From contig VXOZ01000174.1 of the NCBI GenBank assembly GCA_009839775.1, positions 1 to 9,456 of the forward strand: a DNA stretch of 9,456 bases. Direction: 5' to 3'. The position numbers and the translations under genes were made by a program. Positions 1 to 7,179 of this stretch are shown one piece after another. The notes beneath the pieces are model-generated. The model was not told the DNA's origin, made no database searches, and saw only the letters and a program-made list of their open reading frames with translations. This DNA is from Chloroflexota bacterium. GTDB taxonomy: Bacteria > Chloroflexota > UBA11872 > VXOZ01. Numbering within the stretch: the first letter of the stretch is position 1; each line of letters starts with the position of its first letter.

Positions 1-1
1 C

Positions 2-2146
2 CACTACTTCTCTGGGGCGCGTATATGTCTATTAGATACTGCCAATAAGCGTGTCGTTGTGCTCTCTGACCAAGCGCCGGGTGTCGACGGCGCGGTAAGC
101 ATGGACCTCACCGAGATTTCAGACGCGCGCGCCGAGCCGCTTGTCGGCGGCGGTCGTCTTGAAGTAAAGCGCAACGGTTACTTCACGCCCGTCATCGAGT
201 ACTCCAGCTCCCTGGGCGCCAAGTTCACGGAGATCGCCCGCGGCATTCAGCAGTTAGCGAAAGACGAACCTTTCGCCGTAACCACGGACATCCCCCGCGC
301 CCGCTGCCAGAAGTGCCAGGCGCTCCTGCCGGATAGGGAACGCAACTGCCCACGCTGCGTCCGCAAGATGGCAGTCATGCTGCGCATTGCCAGTTACCTT
401 GCACCCTATAAGGTCCTGGCGGTGGCGCTCGTACTCACGACCTTGGGTCGCGCTCTGCTCAATCTGGCGCCGCCCCTGATTTCAAGAACCTTGATTGACG
501 ATGTGCTGGCGCCCAATGTACTGGCGCAGGGATTGCGGACCCCCTCGGAGAGCCTCGCCCTGCTCGCCTGGCTCGTGGCAGCGCTCGTGGCCGTAAACCT
601 GGGGAACGGCGGCCTCGAAGTCGCCGGTAGTTGGATTGGGGCGTGGCTGAGCACGCGCGTGATTGCCAACATGCGCGCACAGCTCTATCAGGTCTTAGAA
701 CGAATGTCGCTGACGTTTCACAACCGCAAAGGGCAGGGCAACTTACTATCGCTGGTTACAAGAGACACGGAGAGCCTCAACTACTTTCTCATCGATGGCG
801 CGCCGTATCTGGTTGTCCATAGTGTCACCCTCCTGGGCGTGCTCACCATCCTGCTCCTCATGAGTTGGCAGGTTACGTTATTTGTGCTCCTGCCTGTGCC
901 TTTTGTCGTGATGGGAGGTACGGCGCTGGTAAAGCGCATGCGTTTGCTCTGGTCGCGGGTCTCGCAGAACTGGGCGCTCTTGCACGGCCAACTAAACGAA
1001 TCGCTCTTGGGAATTCGCGTGGCGAAGGCCTTTGCGCAGGAAGAGGCGGAGATTGGCCGCTTCGACCGCCGCAACGAAGCGGTTGCCAGGGCGACGGTTC
1101 ACGAGGCGCGGTTTTGGGATAGCTCCTTTGCGATTCTGAACTTCGTTACTGGCGCGGGGGTATTCATCGCCTGGTACTTCGGTGGTCGCGCGGTGATCGG
1201 TGGTGAGCTCACCTTTGGAACGCTCTATGCCTTCATTCACTATCTCTGGATGCTCTACGGTCCCTTACAGTGGTTCAACCGCATCTATAACTGGATGTCG
1301 CGGGCGTTGGTGGGGGCCGATCGCATCTTCGATGTCATGGACACCCCAACCGAACCCTTCGCCCAGCCGGGAAAGCTCACTCCCCGCCCGCTGCGGGGTG
1401 AAGTTGAGTTTCGTGAGGTGACGTTTGGCTACGACAAGACGAAGCCCGTGCTCAAGAAAATCGACCTGCACGTGCAACCCGGCGAGATGATCGGGTTGGT
1501 GGGCAAGTCGGGGGCGGGCAAAAGCACTACGGCTCATCTGGTGTGTCGCTTTTATGAGGCCGACCACGGAGAGGTGCTCATTGACGGCCACGACATTCGC
1601 GACATCGAGCTGACCTGCCTGCGCGACCAAATCGGCGTGGTATTACAGGAACCGTTCCTCTTCAGCGGCACCAGATTGGAGAACATTCGCTACTCCAAGC
1701 CCACGGCGGACTTGCCGGAGGTGATCGCGGCTGCCCGGGCGGCGAACGCCCATGACTTCATTGTGGCCAAGCCGGAGGGCTACGATACCCTCGTCGGCGA
1801 GCGCGGCAATCGTTTGTCGACGGGAGAGAAGCAACGTGTGTCGATCGCGCGGGCAGTGCTCAAGGACCCACGCATCCTCATCCTCGATGAAGCCACGGCA
1901 TCGGTTGACACGGAGACGGAATTCGCGATCCAGCAGGCCATCAGTCGCTTGATCAAAGGAAGAACGACCTTCGCCATCGCGCACCGGCTGTCCACGCTGC
2001 GCAATGCAGATCGGTTAGTTGTCATGGAAGAAGGCGCTGTTGCGGAGATTGGGACTCATGAGGAACTGTTGTCCAAGCGCGGGATATACCACAAGTTGGT
2101 GGAGATGCAGCGTACGGTCTCCCGTTTGCGGGCGGTTGAGCGCTAA
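2..2146 (+). CDS. ABC exporter, permease-ATPase fusion with N-terminal zinc ribbon (5' partial), DUF1854-associated type
   Basis: This is a half-transporter expected to work as a dimer in the cytoplasmic membrane and export an unknown substrate. The frame is open to the left edge, so the start lies outside the window; a GTG at 59 is only an internal candidate. Numbered from that GTG, a four-cysteine zinc ribbon (C83, C86, C97, C100) precedes a hydrophobic transmembrane region (about 110-400). The ATPase domain shows Walker A (482-489, GKSGAGKS), Q-loop Q530, signature LSTGE (586-590), Walker B with catalytic E611, and H-loop H642. The roughly 80 residues before the ribbon resemble the N-terminal extension of ABC proteins that NCBI names cyanophycin metabolism-associated (recalled from family knowledge). 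The DUF1854 gene 163 bases downstream supports that assignment. The signature departs from LSGGQ at two positions. Transporter identity is certain; the substrate is unknown. Confidence 0.93.
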   Translation, partial: HYFSGARICLLDTANKRVVVLSDQAPGVDGAVSMDLTEISDARAEPLVGGGRLEVKRNGYFTPVIEYSSSLGAKFTEIARGIQQLAKDEPFAVTTDIPRARCQKCQALLPDRERNCPRCVRKMAVMLRIASYLAPYKVLAVALVLTTLGRALLNLAPPLISRTLIDDVLAPNVLAQGLRTPSESLALLAWLVAALVAVNLGNGGLEVAGSWIGAWLSTRVIANMRAQLYQVLERMSLTFHNRKGQGNLLSLVTRDTESLNYFLIDGAPYLVVHSVTLLGVLTILLLMSWQVTLFVLLPVPFVVMGGTALVKRMRLLWSRVSQNWALLHGQLNESLLGIRVAKAFAQEEAEIGRFDRRNEAVARATVHEARFWDSSFAILNFVTGAGVFIAWYFGGRAVIGGELTFGTLYAFIHYLWMLYGPLQWFNRIYNWMSRALVGADRIFDVMDTPTEPFAQPGKLTPRPLRGEVEFREVTFGYDKTKPVLKKIDLHVQPGEMIGLVGKSGAGKSTTAHLVCRFYEADHGEVLIDGHDIRDIELTCLRDQIGVVLQEPFLFSGTRLENIRYSKPTADLPEVIAAARAANAHDFIVAKPEGYDTLVGERGNRLSTGEKQRVSIARAVLKDPRILILDEATASVDTETEFAIQQAISRLIKGRTTFAIAHRLSTLRNADRLVVMEEGAVAEIGTHEELLSKRGIYHKLVEMQRTVSRLRAVER

Positions 2147-2295
2147 TGCTCGTGACACTATGGGGGCGCCGGTTGGCGTGAACCTACGTGCATTCGACAA
2201 TGAAGTCTACATTCGCTTGCGTATGTTTGTGCGCCGCTATGGGCTCTAAGGTCCGCCTCATGCGCGGAAATTCGATTCTTCAGCAAAGGCTTAGC

Positions 2296-2303
2296 GGAAG
2301 AGG
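2296..2303 (+). promoter_or_regulatory. Ribosome binding site deciding the TTG start of the DUF1854 gene
   Basis: GGAAGAGG lies six bases before a TTG codon at 2310. The first in-frame ATG (2322) would be 18 bases away, too far for normal spacing. The site therefore favours initiation at TTG. Confidence 0.6.
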
Positions 2304-2309
2304 CTCCTA

Positions 2310-2843
2310 TTGAACGAAACAATGCTAAAAGAAACAGAGGCCGTGCGCATTTCCGATATTGGGGCCGGGACGACTGACCCCAATCAGATCCGGTTGTTAA
2401 GGGGCCCTGGTGGCGAATTGCGCGCGGAGATCACCGGGGACCGCTGCCTGTTGCGGGGCAAGGCTGTCTGGGCGTTTCCGCTGTCGCAGAAGCAGTACGT
2501 ATCGATTCTCGATGGCAAAGACAAAGAGTTCTGCCTGATTGAGAATCCCGACGAGTTGGACGCGGAGTCCCAGAGTATCCTTTTTGCCTCACTGGAGAGC
2601 TACTACCGGGTGTACCGCATTCGCTCCGTACAGGCCTATCGCAACGAGTGGCGCACGTCATTCTGGACCGTGGAGACCGACCACGGTATGCGTGAATTTG
2701 TCATGCGCTGGGAGCTCGACTCGGTGCTCTTGCCTTCAGAGCATGAAATACTCATCATAGATATTGACGGCAATCGGTTTCACATTCCCGACCTCCGGGA
2801 GTTGGATGAGAAGAGCAAGCGGTATTTCGATTTGTTGCTCTAA
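2310..2843 (+). CDS. DUF1854 family protein, partner of the upstream ABC exporter
   Basis: A 177-residue soluble protein with no signal peptide or membrane segment. It matches the DUF1854 pattern as I know it: a core around residues 45-65 (AFPLSQKQYVSILDG), a middle stretch with RNEWRTSFWTVETDHG and REFVMRWE, and the C-terminal IDGNRFHIPDL and LDEKSKRYFDLLL. DUF1854 proteins are usually encoded beside a zinc-ribbon ABC exporter, as here, and NCBI names some of them cyanophycin metabolism-associated. Their biochemical role is not established; an accessory or regulatory partner of the transporter is inference from linkage. The start is TTG, chosen for its ribosome binding site. The stop lies eight bases before the next ATG, so co-translation with the phosphatase gene is likely. 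Confidence 0.88.
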   Translation: MNETMLKETEAVRISDIGAGTTDPNQIRLLRGPGGELRAEITGDRCLLRGKAVWAFPLSQKQYVSILDGKDKEFCLIENPDELDAESQSILFASLESYYRVYRIRSVQAYRNEWRTSFWTVETDHGMREFVMRWELDSVLLPSEHEILIIDIDGNRFHIPDLRELDEKSKRYFDLLL

Positions 2844-2851
2844 GGTGTGAG

Positions 2852-3370
2852 ATGAAGCTGCTGACGTTGATACGGCACGCGAAGTCCAGTTGGAAAGAAC
2901 TTGGCATGGAGGACTCCGCGCGGCCATTGAACCGGAGGGGCAAGCGGGACGCTGTCACCATGGGTCAACGGCTGGCGGTCATTGGGTTCATGCCGGATTC
3001 CTTGATTTCCAGCCCAGCCAGGCGCGCGCGCAGCACCGCGAGGCGTTTGGCAAAGGAGATTGGCTACGAAAAGTCTCGCATTGCGTTTAATGAGGGCATC
3101 TACCACGCTGGGACGGACCAACTGCTGCGCATAGTCAGAAGCGTCGATGATGCCTACGGCAATGTGGCCCTGGTCGGTCACAACCCTGGCTTTACGGATC
3201 TCAGCAACATGTTGTCCAGGGACTTTGTCGGCGAACTCCCCACGTGCGCTATCGTGCGTCTGCAGCTTGACGTGACGTCCTGGCGGGACGTGGAGAGAAA
3301 GTGCGGCATCCTCATCGACTTCGATTTCCCCAAGCGTGACGCTGAAGGCACAGCATCCCTTACTACCTAG
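2852..3370 (+). CDS. sixA: SixA-type phosphohistidine phosphatase (histidine phosphatase superfamily)
   Basis: A 172-residue cytosolic enzyme of the histidine phosphatase (phosphoglycerate mutase-like) superfamily. The N-terminal RHAKSSW motif supplies the nucleophile H9. R57 in SSPARRA, acid candidate E81 in NEGIYHA, and the second catalytic H110 in VGHNPG complete the site. Short length, the RHAKSSW signature and the PLNRRG motif match the SixA group. E. coli SixA removes phosphate from histidine-phosphorylated signalling or phosphotransfer proteins; the substrate here is unknown. The ATG is eight bases after the DUF1854 stop, and an AAGGTG site overlaps that stop codon, which suggests translational coupling. 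Linkage to an ABC exporter unit is suggestive but may be local. The family call is firm; the symbol is by similarity. Confidence 0.85.
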   Translation: MKLLTLIRHAKSSWKELGMEDSARPLNRRGKRDAVTMGQRLAVIGFMPDSLISSPARRARSTARRLAKEIGYEKSRIAFNEGIYHAGTDQLLRIVRSVDDAYGNVALVGHNPGFTDLSNMLSRDFVGELPTCAIVRLQLDVTSWRDVERKCGILIDFDFPKRDAEGTASLTT

Positions 3371-3420
3371 CGCAGAACGTCACGGACTAAGGCTGCCGTG
3401 AGATGGTAACACCGTCATTG

Positions 3421-3443
3421 GAGCCGCACCCCTGCGGTTCTTT
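3421..3443 (+). terminator. Rho-independent terminator candidate after the ABC-DUF1854-sixA unit
   Basis: An eight-pair stem (GAGCCGCA with TGCGGTTC, including one G-T pair) closes a four-C loop at 3421-3440. TTTCG and, ten bases on, TTTT follow. The T tract is short and interrupted, so termination may be moderate. It sits 50 bases after the sixA stop and before the next gene's ribosome binding site. Confidence 0.55.
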
Positions 3444-3491
3444 CGTGTCCGTTTTGTGAGGACTGTACAAAGGCAATTGACTGTCTTGAGT

Positions 3492-3498
3492 GAGGAGG
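3492..3498 (+). promoter_or_regulatory. Ribosome binding site fixing the GTG start at 3505
   Basis: GAGGAGG is followed by six bases and then GTG at 3505. A longer frame opens at GTG 3490, but that codon overlaps the first base of this site and has no such motif in front of it, so 3505 is preferred. Confidence 0.7.
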
Positions 3499-3504
3499 AA
3501 AACC

Positions 3505-4749
3505 GTGGCTGTGACGATAACTGACGTAGAGCAGATGAGACTCTTGGTGCCGTTTACTGAGCATCACGATCTCCATATGACTCGCTTGAGTGGGGATTGG
3601 CGCCTCGTCGAGGTCTGCCGCATCCACACGGACTCGGGTTTGACCGGCATCGGCGAGACGGTGATTGAGTACACCTGGGGCAGGTCGCCGGAGGATCTCA
3701 AAGAGCGACTGGTTGGCACGGAGCCGCACGCACACCTGTGGGACGCTTCGCTTGGCGCCGGTCCGGAGATGGCGCTGTGGGACTTGGCCGGCAAGATAGC
3801 TGGTGTGCCGATCCACCGGCTCATTGGCGAGCAGGTGCGGAAGCATGTGCCCATTTCCTGGTGGTGCCTGGATATGGCGCCGGAGGAGTGGGCGGCAGAG
3901 GCGCAGAAAGCCCTTGATAGAGGCTATACCTCGATGAAGCTCAAGGGCCGACCATGGCGCGATATCCACGCGCAACTCACGGCACTGGAGGCTGTCATAC
4001 CAAAGTCAATGCATCTCGACATCGACTTCAATAGCATGCTCGTGGATGCCGGCACGGCCATTCCGCTCTTGCAGGAGTTGCTTTCTTTCGTCAATGTCTA
4101 TATATACGAAACGCCGATACCGCAAGGGGACGTGGCCGGCAACCAGCAAATCCGCCGGCACGTGCCGCGCCCGCTGGCCATGCACTACGGCACGCCGCCT
4201 ATCATGACTGCACTGCAAGACGATGTCTGCGACGGCTTTGTGGTAGGTGGAGGTCTGGCGAAGGTAATGGAAGCAGGTACGGTAGCGGCTGTGGCCAATA
4301 AGCCGTTCTGGCTGCAACTCGTGGGGTTGGGAATGACGACGGCGTGGGCGGCGCAGCTAGGCGCTGTGCTCTCCCACGCGTTGTGGCCGGCAATTACGTG
4401 CCTCCACATTTGGGAGGACGATTTGCTGACGGAATCGCCTGTGGTCGAGCGCGGCTATATGAGTGTACCCGAGGGTCACGGCCTCGGCGTAACTCTCGAT
4501 GAAAAAGCAGTCGACCGCTACCGGTTGGATGGGAAAGCCGACCGGCCACGCCAGATCTTCCGCATTTACTGGCCGGAGGAATACGGAGATCAAGCAACCA
4601 GCACGTATGCCGGTTACGAGCACGACCTGCAGCGGGGTTTTGACTTGGGCAATGATCCGCGGTTCGTGCGGGGGTCACAGATGGAAATCGAGAACGACGA
4701 CGGCTCAGAGGAGTCTGCGGCCGCGTTCTCAAGAGCTAGGGAAAGCTAA
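3505..4749 (+). CDS. Enolase-superfamily (mandelate racemase/muconate lactonizing type) protein with altered metal site
   Basis: A 414-residue cytosolic protein with the enolase-superfamily layout: an alpha+beta capping domain (about 1-120), then a TIM barrel. These enzymes abstract the proton alpha to a carboxylate, often of acid sugars. Numbered from GTG 3505, the K-x-K motif is K145/K147 (SMKLKG), the first metal ligand is probably D174 in DIDFN (compare DYN in mandelate racemase), and the second is E202 in YIYETP. At the third ligand position, 25 residues later, stands H227 (AMHYGTP) where Glu or Asp is usual. The strand-7 His of mandelate racemase appears to be Gln (Q271, WLQLVG). It may be a dehydratase with unusual metal binding or a member with another chemistry; the substrate is unknown. 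A hairpin upstream separates it from sixA, so it probably has its own promoter, which I could not locate. Confidence 0.85.
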   Translation: MAVTITDVEQMRLLVPFTEHHDLHMTRLSGDWRLVEVCRIHTDSGLTGIGETVIEYTWGRSPEDLKERLVGTEPHAHLWDASLGAGPEMALWDLAGKIAGVPIHRLIGEQVRKHVPISWWCLDMAPEEWAAEAQKALDRGYTSMKLKGRPWRDIHAQLTALEAVIPKSMHLDIDFNSMLVDAGTAIPLLQELLSFVNVYIYETPIPQGDVAGNQQIRRHVPRPLAMHYGTPPIMTALQDDVCDGFVVGGGLAKVMEAGTVAAVANKPFWLQLVGLGMTTAWAAQLGAVLSHALWPAITCLHIWEDDLLTESPVVERGYMSVPEGHGLGVTLDEKAVDRYRLDGKADRPRQIFRIYWPEEYGDQATSTYAGYEHDLQRGFDLGNDPRFVRGSQMEIENDDGSEESAAAFSRARES

Positions 4750-4794
4750 CCTGGCGCCAAGACCCGGCGTGAAGGCACTACTGGCCCGCAGCCC

Positions 4795-5040
4795 CTATTG
4801 ATCGGCAAAGAAGTCGGCATTAAGCTGGATGTAGTTGCGCCACTCGTCCGGTAAGTCATCCTCAAAGAAGATAGCCGTTACCGGGCAGACCGGCTCGCAC
4901 GCGCCGCACTCGATGCATTCATCCGGGTCAATGAAGAACTGCGCCGAATCGTCGTCGGAGTGTATACAGTCTACCGGACAGACATCCACACATGAGTTGT
5001 CTTTGACGTCAATACAAGGTTCTGCAATCACGTATGTCAT
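4795..5040 (-). CDS. 7Fe-type ferredoxin ([3Fe-4S][4Fe-4S])
   Basis: An 81-residue acidic electron carrier of the soluble cytoplasm. By analogy with Azotobacter ferredoxin I, C9, C17 and C52 should hold a [3Fe-4S] cluster and C21, C42, C45 and C48 a [4Fe-4S] cluster; C25 would be the free cysteine. Position 12, where 8Fe relatives have a cysteine (C-x2-C), is valine, which supports the 7Fe form. The start MTYVI is typical of the family. AAGGAG lies 13 bases before the ATG, longer than usual spacing. The gene converges with the enolase-superfamily gene, 45 bases apart with no clear terminator between, and is probably a single-gene transcript from the promoter at 5190-5218. The redox partner is unknown. 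Confidence 0.93.
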   Translation of the reverse strand: MTYVIAEPCIDVKDNSCVDVCPVDCIHSDDDSAQFFIDPDECIECGACEPVCPVTAIFFEDDLPDEWRNYIQLNADFFADQ

Positions 5041-5189
5041 TGCGGTATGTTCACTCCTTCATGAATGCCGCAAACCCGTCCCGAACGCGCAACGAGAAGT
5101 GTGCGTGCTCACCGCCTCAAGCCAGCCATGCCAGCACAAGCCTCTGCTAACGTTGCTGCGTCGTGACTATGGCTCATCCTCTCGCCTTA

Positions 5190-5218
5190 ATTCTAGGAAG
5201 ATCTCACTGGATCGTCAA
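5190..5218 (-). promoter_or_regulatory. Sigma-70-like promoter for the ferredoxin gene
   Basis: On the minus strand, TTGACG (5218-5213) and TAGAAT (5195-5190) are separated by exactly 17 bases; each hexamer matches five of six consensus positions. The predicted start near 5183 leaves a leader of about 140 bases before the ferredoxin ATG. This is the best promoter match I saw in the window. Confidence 0.6.
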
Positions 5219-5306
5219 GGAGCGCAGCAATGGCAGTCTTGCCGGTTGCGGCGCCCGACAGCCCTCGCGCGGAAGCCTCGACTGCGGTGCAGGCTGAAAG
5301 TGAACC

Positions 5307-5315
5307 TGCTACAAT
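5307..5315 (+). promoter_or_regulatory. Extended -10 promoter element for pheA
   Basis: TGCTACAAT has the TGn extension and a hexamer with five of six matches to TATAAT. No good -35 hexamer lies 16-18 bases upstream, which is tolerated by extended -10 promoters. The predicted start near 5322 gives a leader of about 110 bases. Confidence 0.4.
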
Positions 5316-5431
5316 ACTGCCCGAATAGACGGGGTTTTGGACTATTGAATCCGAGACGCTCCTCCCATACGGCACGTAACTTTATTCATGCATGGGAAGG
5401 TAGCCTATTGTGCAGTGGATAAGCGGCTCTG

Positions 5432-6529
5432 ATGCGTAAGCCGAGTGGTATCCTGGCGGAATTGCGCCGGGAAATAGACCAAATTGACCGCGAGATAGTC
5501 GACCGCCTTCAGCGGCGCGCGGCGCTGGCGATACGTGTTGGTAAAGAGAAAGGCGTGAACCTGCCGATATATGTGCCTGAACGCGAGCGCCAGGTGCTTG
5601 GGCATGTAGCGTTGGCCGCCAAGGACGGCCCACTCAGCGCGAATGCGATCACGACCATCTATCGTGAGGTGCTCTCCGCGTGCCGCGCGCTGGAAAAAGA
5701 GATCAATGTAGCGTACCTGGGGCCTGAGAATACCTTTACCCACCAGGCGGCGATCCAATCGTTCGGCAGCGCCGTAAAACTCCAGGCGGCGGCCTCGGTG
5801 GACCATGTCTTTAAGCTTGTAGAAAGAGACTTGGCGGATTATGGCGTGGTACCGCTCGAGAACTCTACCGAGGGCGGGGTAACGCCTACCCTCGACTCCT
5901 TTGTGCAGTACCTGGATACGGCGCTGCAGATTTGCGGGGAGATCGTGCTGCCGATTGCGCACCATCTCATATCCAGCTCGCCGCGAGATGCCGTGCAGGT
6001 CGTATACTCACATCCGCAGGCGCTGGCGCAGTGCCGGGGCTGGCTGGCGGAAGAGCTCCCGCATGCCGACACGATAGAGGTTGTGAGCACGGCCGCGGCA
6101 GTCGCGAGGGTCAAGAATGAGCCCGGCGCTGCGGCTATCGCGAGCGAACTTGCCGCAGAGGCGGAGGGAGTGCCCATAATCGCGAACAGCATTCAGGACC
6201 GAGTAGACAATGTGACGCGCTTCGCGATACTGGGCAAACAACTCCCCGATTCTACGGAAGACGATCGCACCGCCCTGCTCTTCAGCGTCATGGACCAACC
6301 CGGTTCCCTGTACAATGCTTTGGGCATATTTGCTAAGTACAATGTCAATCTGACGTTCATTCTCTCACGGCCCTCGCGTCGGCGCACATGGGACTACTAT
6401 TTTTTCGCAATCCTCATCGGGCATCCCGCCAGGGACCCTGTCTGTACGGCGCTCGCGGAACTCGAGAAGCAATGTGTGCTCGTCAGAGTGCTAGGGGCGT
6501 GGCCGACGGCGAAACCATCCGGCGTTTGA
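5432..6529 (+). CDS. pheA: Bifunctional chorismate mutase / prephenate dehydratase (P-protein)
   Basis: This cytosolic enzyme converts chorismate to prephenate and then to phenylpyruvate, the branch to phenylalanine. Its 365 residues follow the P-protein order. An AroQ-type chorismate mutase spans about 5-90 (LRREIDQID, RRAALAIRVGKEK, PERERQVL). Prephenate dehydratase spans about 92-270, with AYLGPENTF, PLENSTEGG, YSHPQALAQC and the catalytic TRF motif at 262-264. A C-terminal ACT regulatory domain spans about 280-357. In the ACT domain the usual ESRP motif reads LSRP (311-314), so phenylalanine feedback may differ. The ATG is the first start after an in-frame stop 12 bases upstream; the ribosome binding site is weak. 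A 14-codon frame ends on the pheA start codon. No other aromatic-pathway gene is in the window. Confidence 0.95.
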   Translation: MRKPSGILAELRREIDQIDREIVDRLQRRAALAIRVGKEKGVNLPIYVPERERQVLGHVALAAKDGPLSANAITTIYREVLSACRALEKEINVAYLGPENTFTHQAAIQSFGSAVKLQAAASVDHVFKLVERDLADYGVVPLENSTEGGVTPTLDSFVQYLDTALQICGEIVLPIAHHLISSSPRDAVQVVYSHPQALAQCRGWLAEELPHADTIEVVSTAAAVARVKNEPGAAAIASELAAEAEGVPIIANSIQDRVDNVTRFAILGKQLPDSTEDDRTALLFSVMDQPGSLYNALGIFAKYNVNLTFILSRPSRRRTWDYYFFAILIGHPARDPVCTALAELEKQCVLVRVLGAWPTAKPSGV

Positions 6530-6596
6530 CACTCGCATTTGGCGACTGCTTCCGCCAACGCGCCCACTGCATGCGGCCGTGGGTGGGTAGAATTTC

Positions 6597-6616
6597 AAGG
6601 CGCGCCGGCCGCGCTT
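6597..6616. terminator. GC-rich hairpin between convergent pheA and Dabb genes
   Basis: AAGGCGCG and CGCGCTT can pair over seven base pairs with one bulged G and a CCGGC loop. On the minus strand it is followed by TTGAAATTCT, a partial T tract; on the plus strand only TTGATT follows. It lies in the 104-base gap between the two converging stops, so a two-way terminator is plausible. The call rests on geometry only. Confidence 0.4.
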
Positions 6617-6633
6617 GATTGGGCTTGGGCGCT

Positions 6634-6927
6634 CTACCGCTCGTAGTCTACGACGAGTACGTCCTCGACGATAGGCAGGATGTAGTTGTTCCGCGCTGCT
6701 TCATGCGCGGGATGGGGAATGTAAACGTCCAGCGCGGCGCGGTCTTGAAAGCGCACCAGCAAGCCGTGCGTGAACCCCTGACTCCGCTCGCTAAAGTTGG
6801 CTCCCACGGTGATTTCCAGTATCCCCGGTATCGCCTCCTGAAGCCCTCGCAATGCATCCTGCATCGCCTGAACTGCGTCTTCGCTTACGCCCTGCTTTAC
6901 CTTGAACAGCACCAGGTGCTCGACCAT
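6634..6927 (-). CDS. Dabb-domain (stress-responsive alpha/beta-barrel) small protein
   Basis: A 97-residue single-domain protein of the dimeric alpha/beta-barrel (ferredoxin-like) fold. The Dabb signature is complete: MVEHLVLFKVK at the N-terminus with H4, FTHGLLVRF around H54, and YIPHPAHEAA at 69-78, ending in ILPIVEDVLVVDYE. The family includes plant stress proteins, olivetolic acid cyclase and many bacterial proteins of unknown role, so no reaction can be assigned. GAGGAG lies eight bases before the ATG (6936-6941), a good ribosome binding site. The gene stands alone, convergent with pheA and divergent from the peptidase gene, with its own candidate promoter at 6984-7013. Confidence 0.9.
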   Translation of the reverse strand: MVEHLVLFKVKQGVSEDAVQAMQDALRGLQEAIPGILEITVGANFSERSQGFTHGLLVRFQDRAALDVYIPHPAHEAARNNYILPIVEDVLVVDYER

Positions 6928-6983
6928 GGGTTACGCTCCTCATCTGGATTGCTTCGCCTACGTTTCCTACGCGCTGCTTTCGC

Positions 6984-7013
6984 ATTATGCCCGCCGCCAT
7001 GACGATTGGGCAA
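6984..7013 (-). promoter_or_regulatory. Promoter candidate for the Dabb gene
   Basis: On the minus strand, TTGCCC (four of six matches to TTGACA) and CATAAT (five of six to TATAAT) are 18 bases apart. The predicted start near 6977 leaves a leader of about 50 bases before the Dabb ATG at 6927. Confidence 0.4.
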
Positions 7014-7179
7014 GATCGTGGACGTGTAGTTTCTCCCCGTCCAAGTCAACAGGCAGCGCCTCACCTTTTAGCTCTTACCGGATGCAAGGACACGCCCAGG
7101 TTACTAAAACTCAGGCTTGTGCCGGGAGGTTAGGACATACAAACGACGCCATGGCGTGGATTGAGCGGCGCCCGAATCC

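Larger units (their letters stand above)
5041..5431. other. Divergent intergenic region between ferredoxin and pheA
   Basis: These 391 bases contain no convincing gene. They hold a minus-strand promoter for the ferredoxin (5190-5218), a plus-strand extended -10 for pheA (5307-5315), a small inverted repeat in the pheA leader (TCCCAT 5363-5368 with ATGGGA 5392-5397, plus CC/GG beyond a bulge) and a 14-codon frame at 5388-5432 touching the pheA start. I see no clear attenuator with a T tract and no T-box. Confidence 0.6.

Noticed and set aside
3490..3504. Longer start for the enolase-superfamily gene at GTG 3490
   Set aside because: The ribosome binding site at 3492-3498 lies inside this extension and is correctly spaced for GTG 3505.
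3415..3975. A 186-codon minus-strand open frame
   Set aside because: It is antisense to the enolase-superfamily gene and would run through the hairpin at 3421-3440.
4835..5422. A 195-codon plus-strand open frame
   Set aside because: It is the antisense of the ferredoxin gene plus intergenic DNA, with low-complexity, motif-free translation. The ferredoxin on the other strand has all its cysteines.
5405..5965. A 186-codon minus-strand open frame
   Set aside because: It is antisense to the chorismate mutase and early dehydratase part of pheA.
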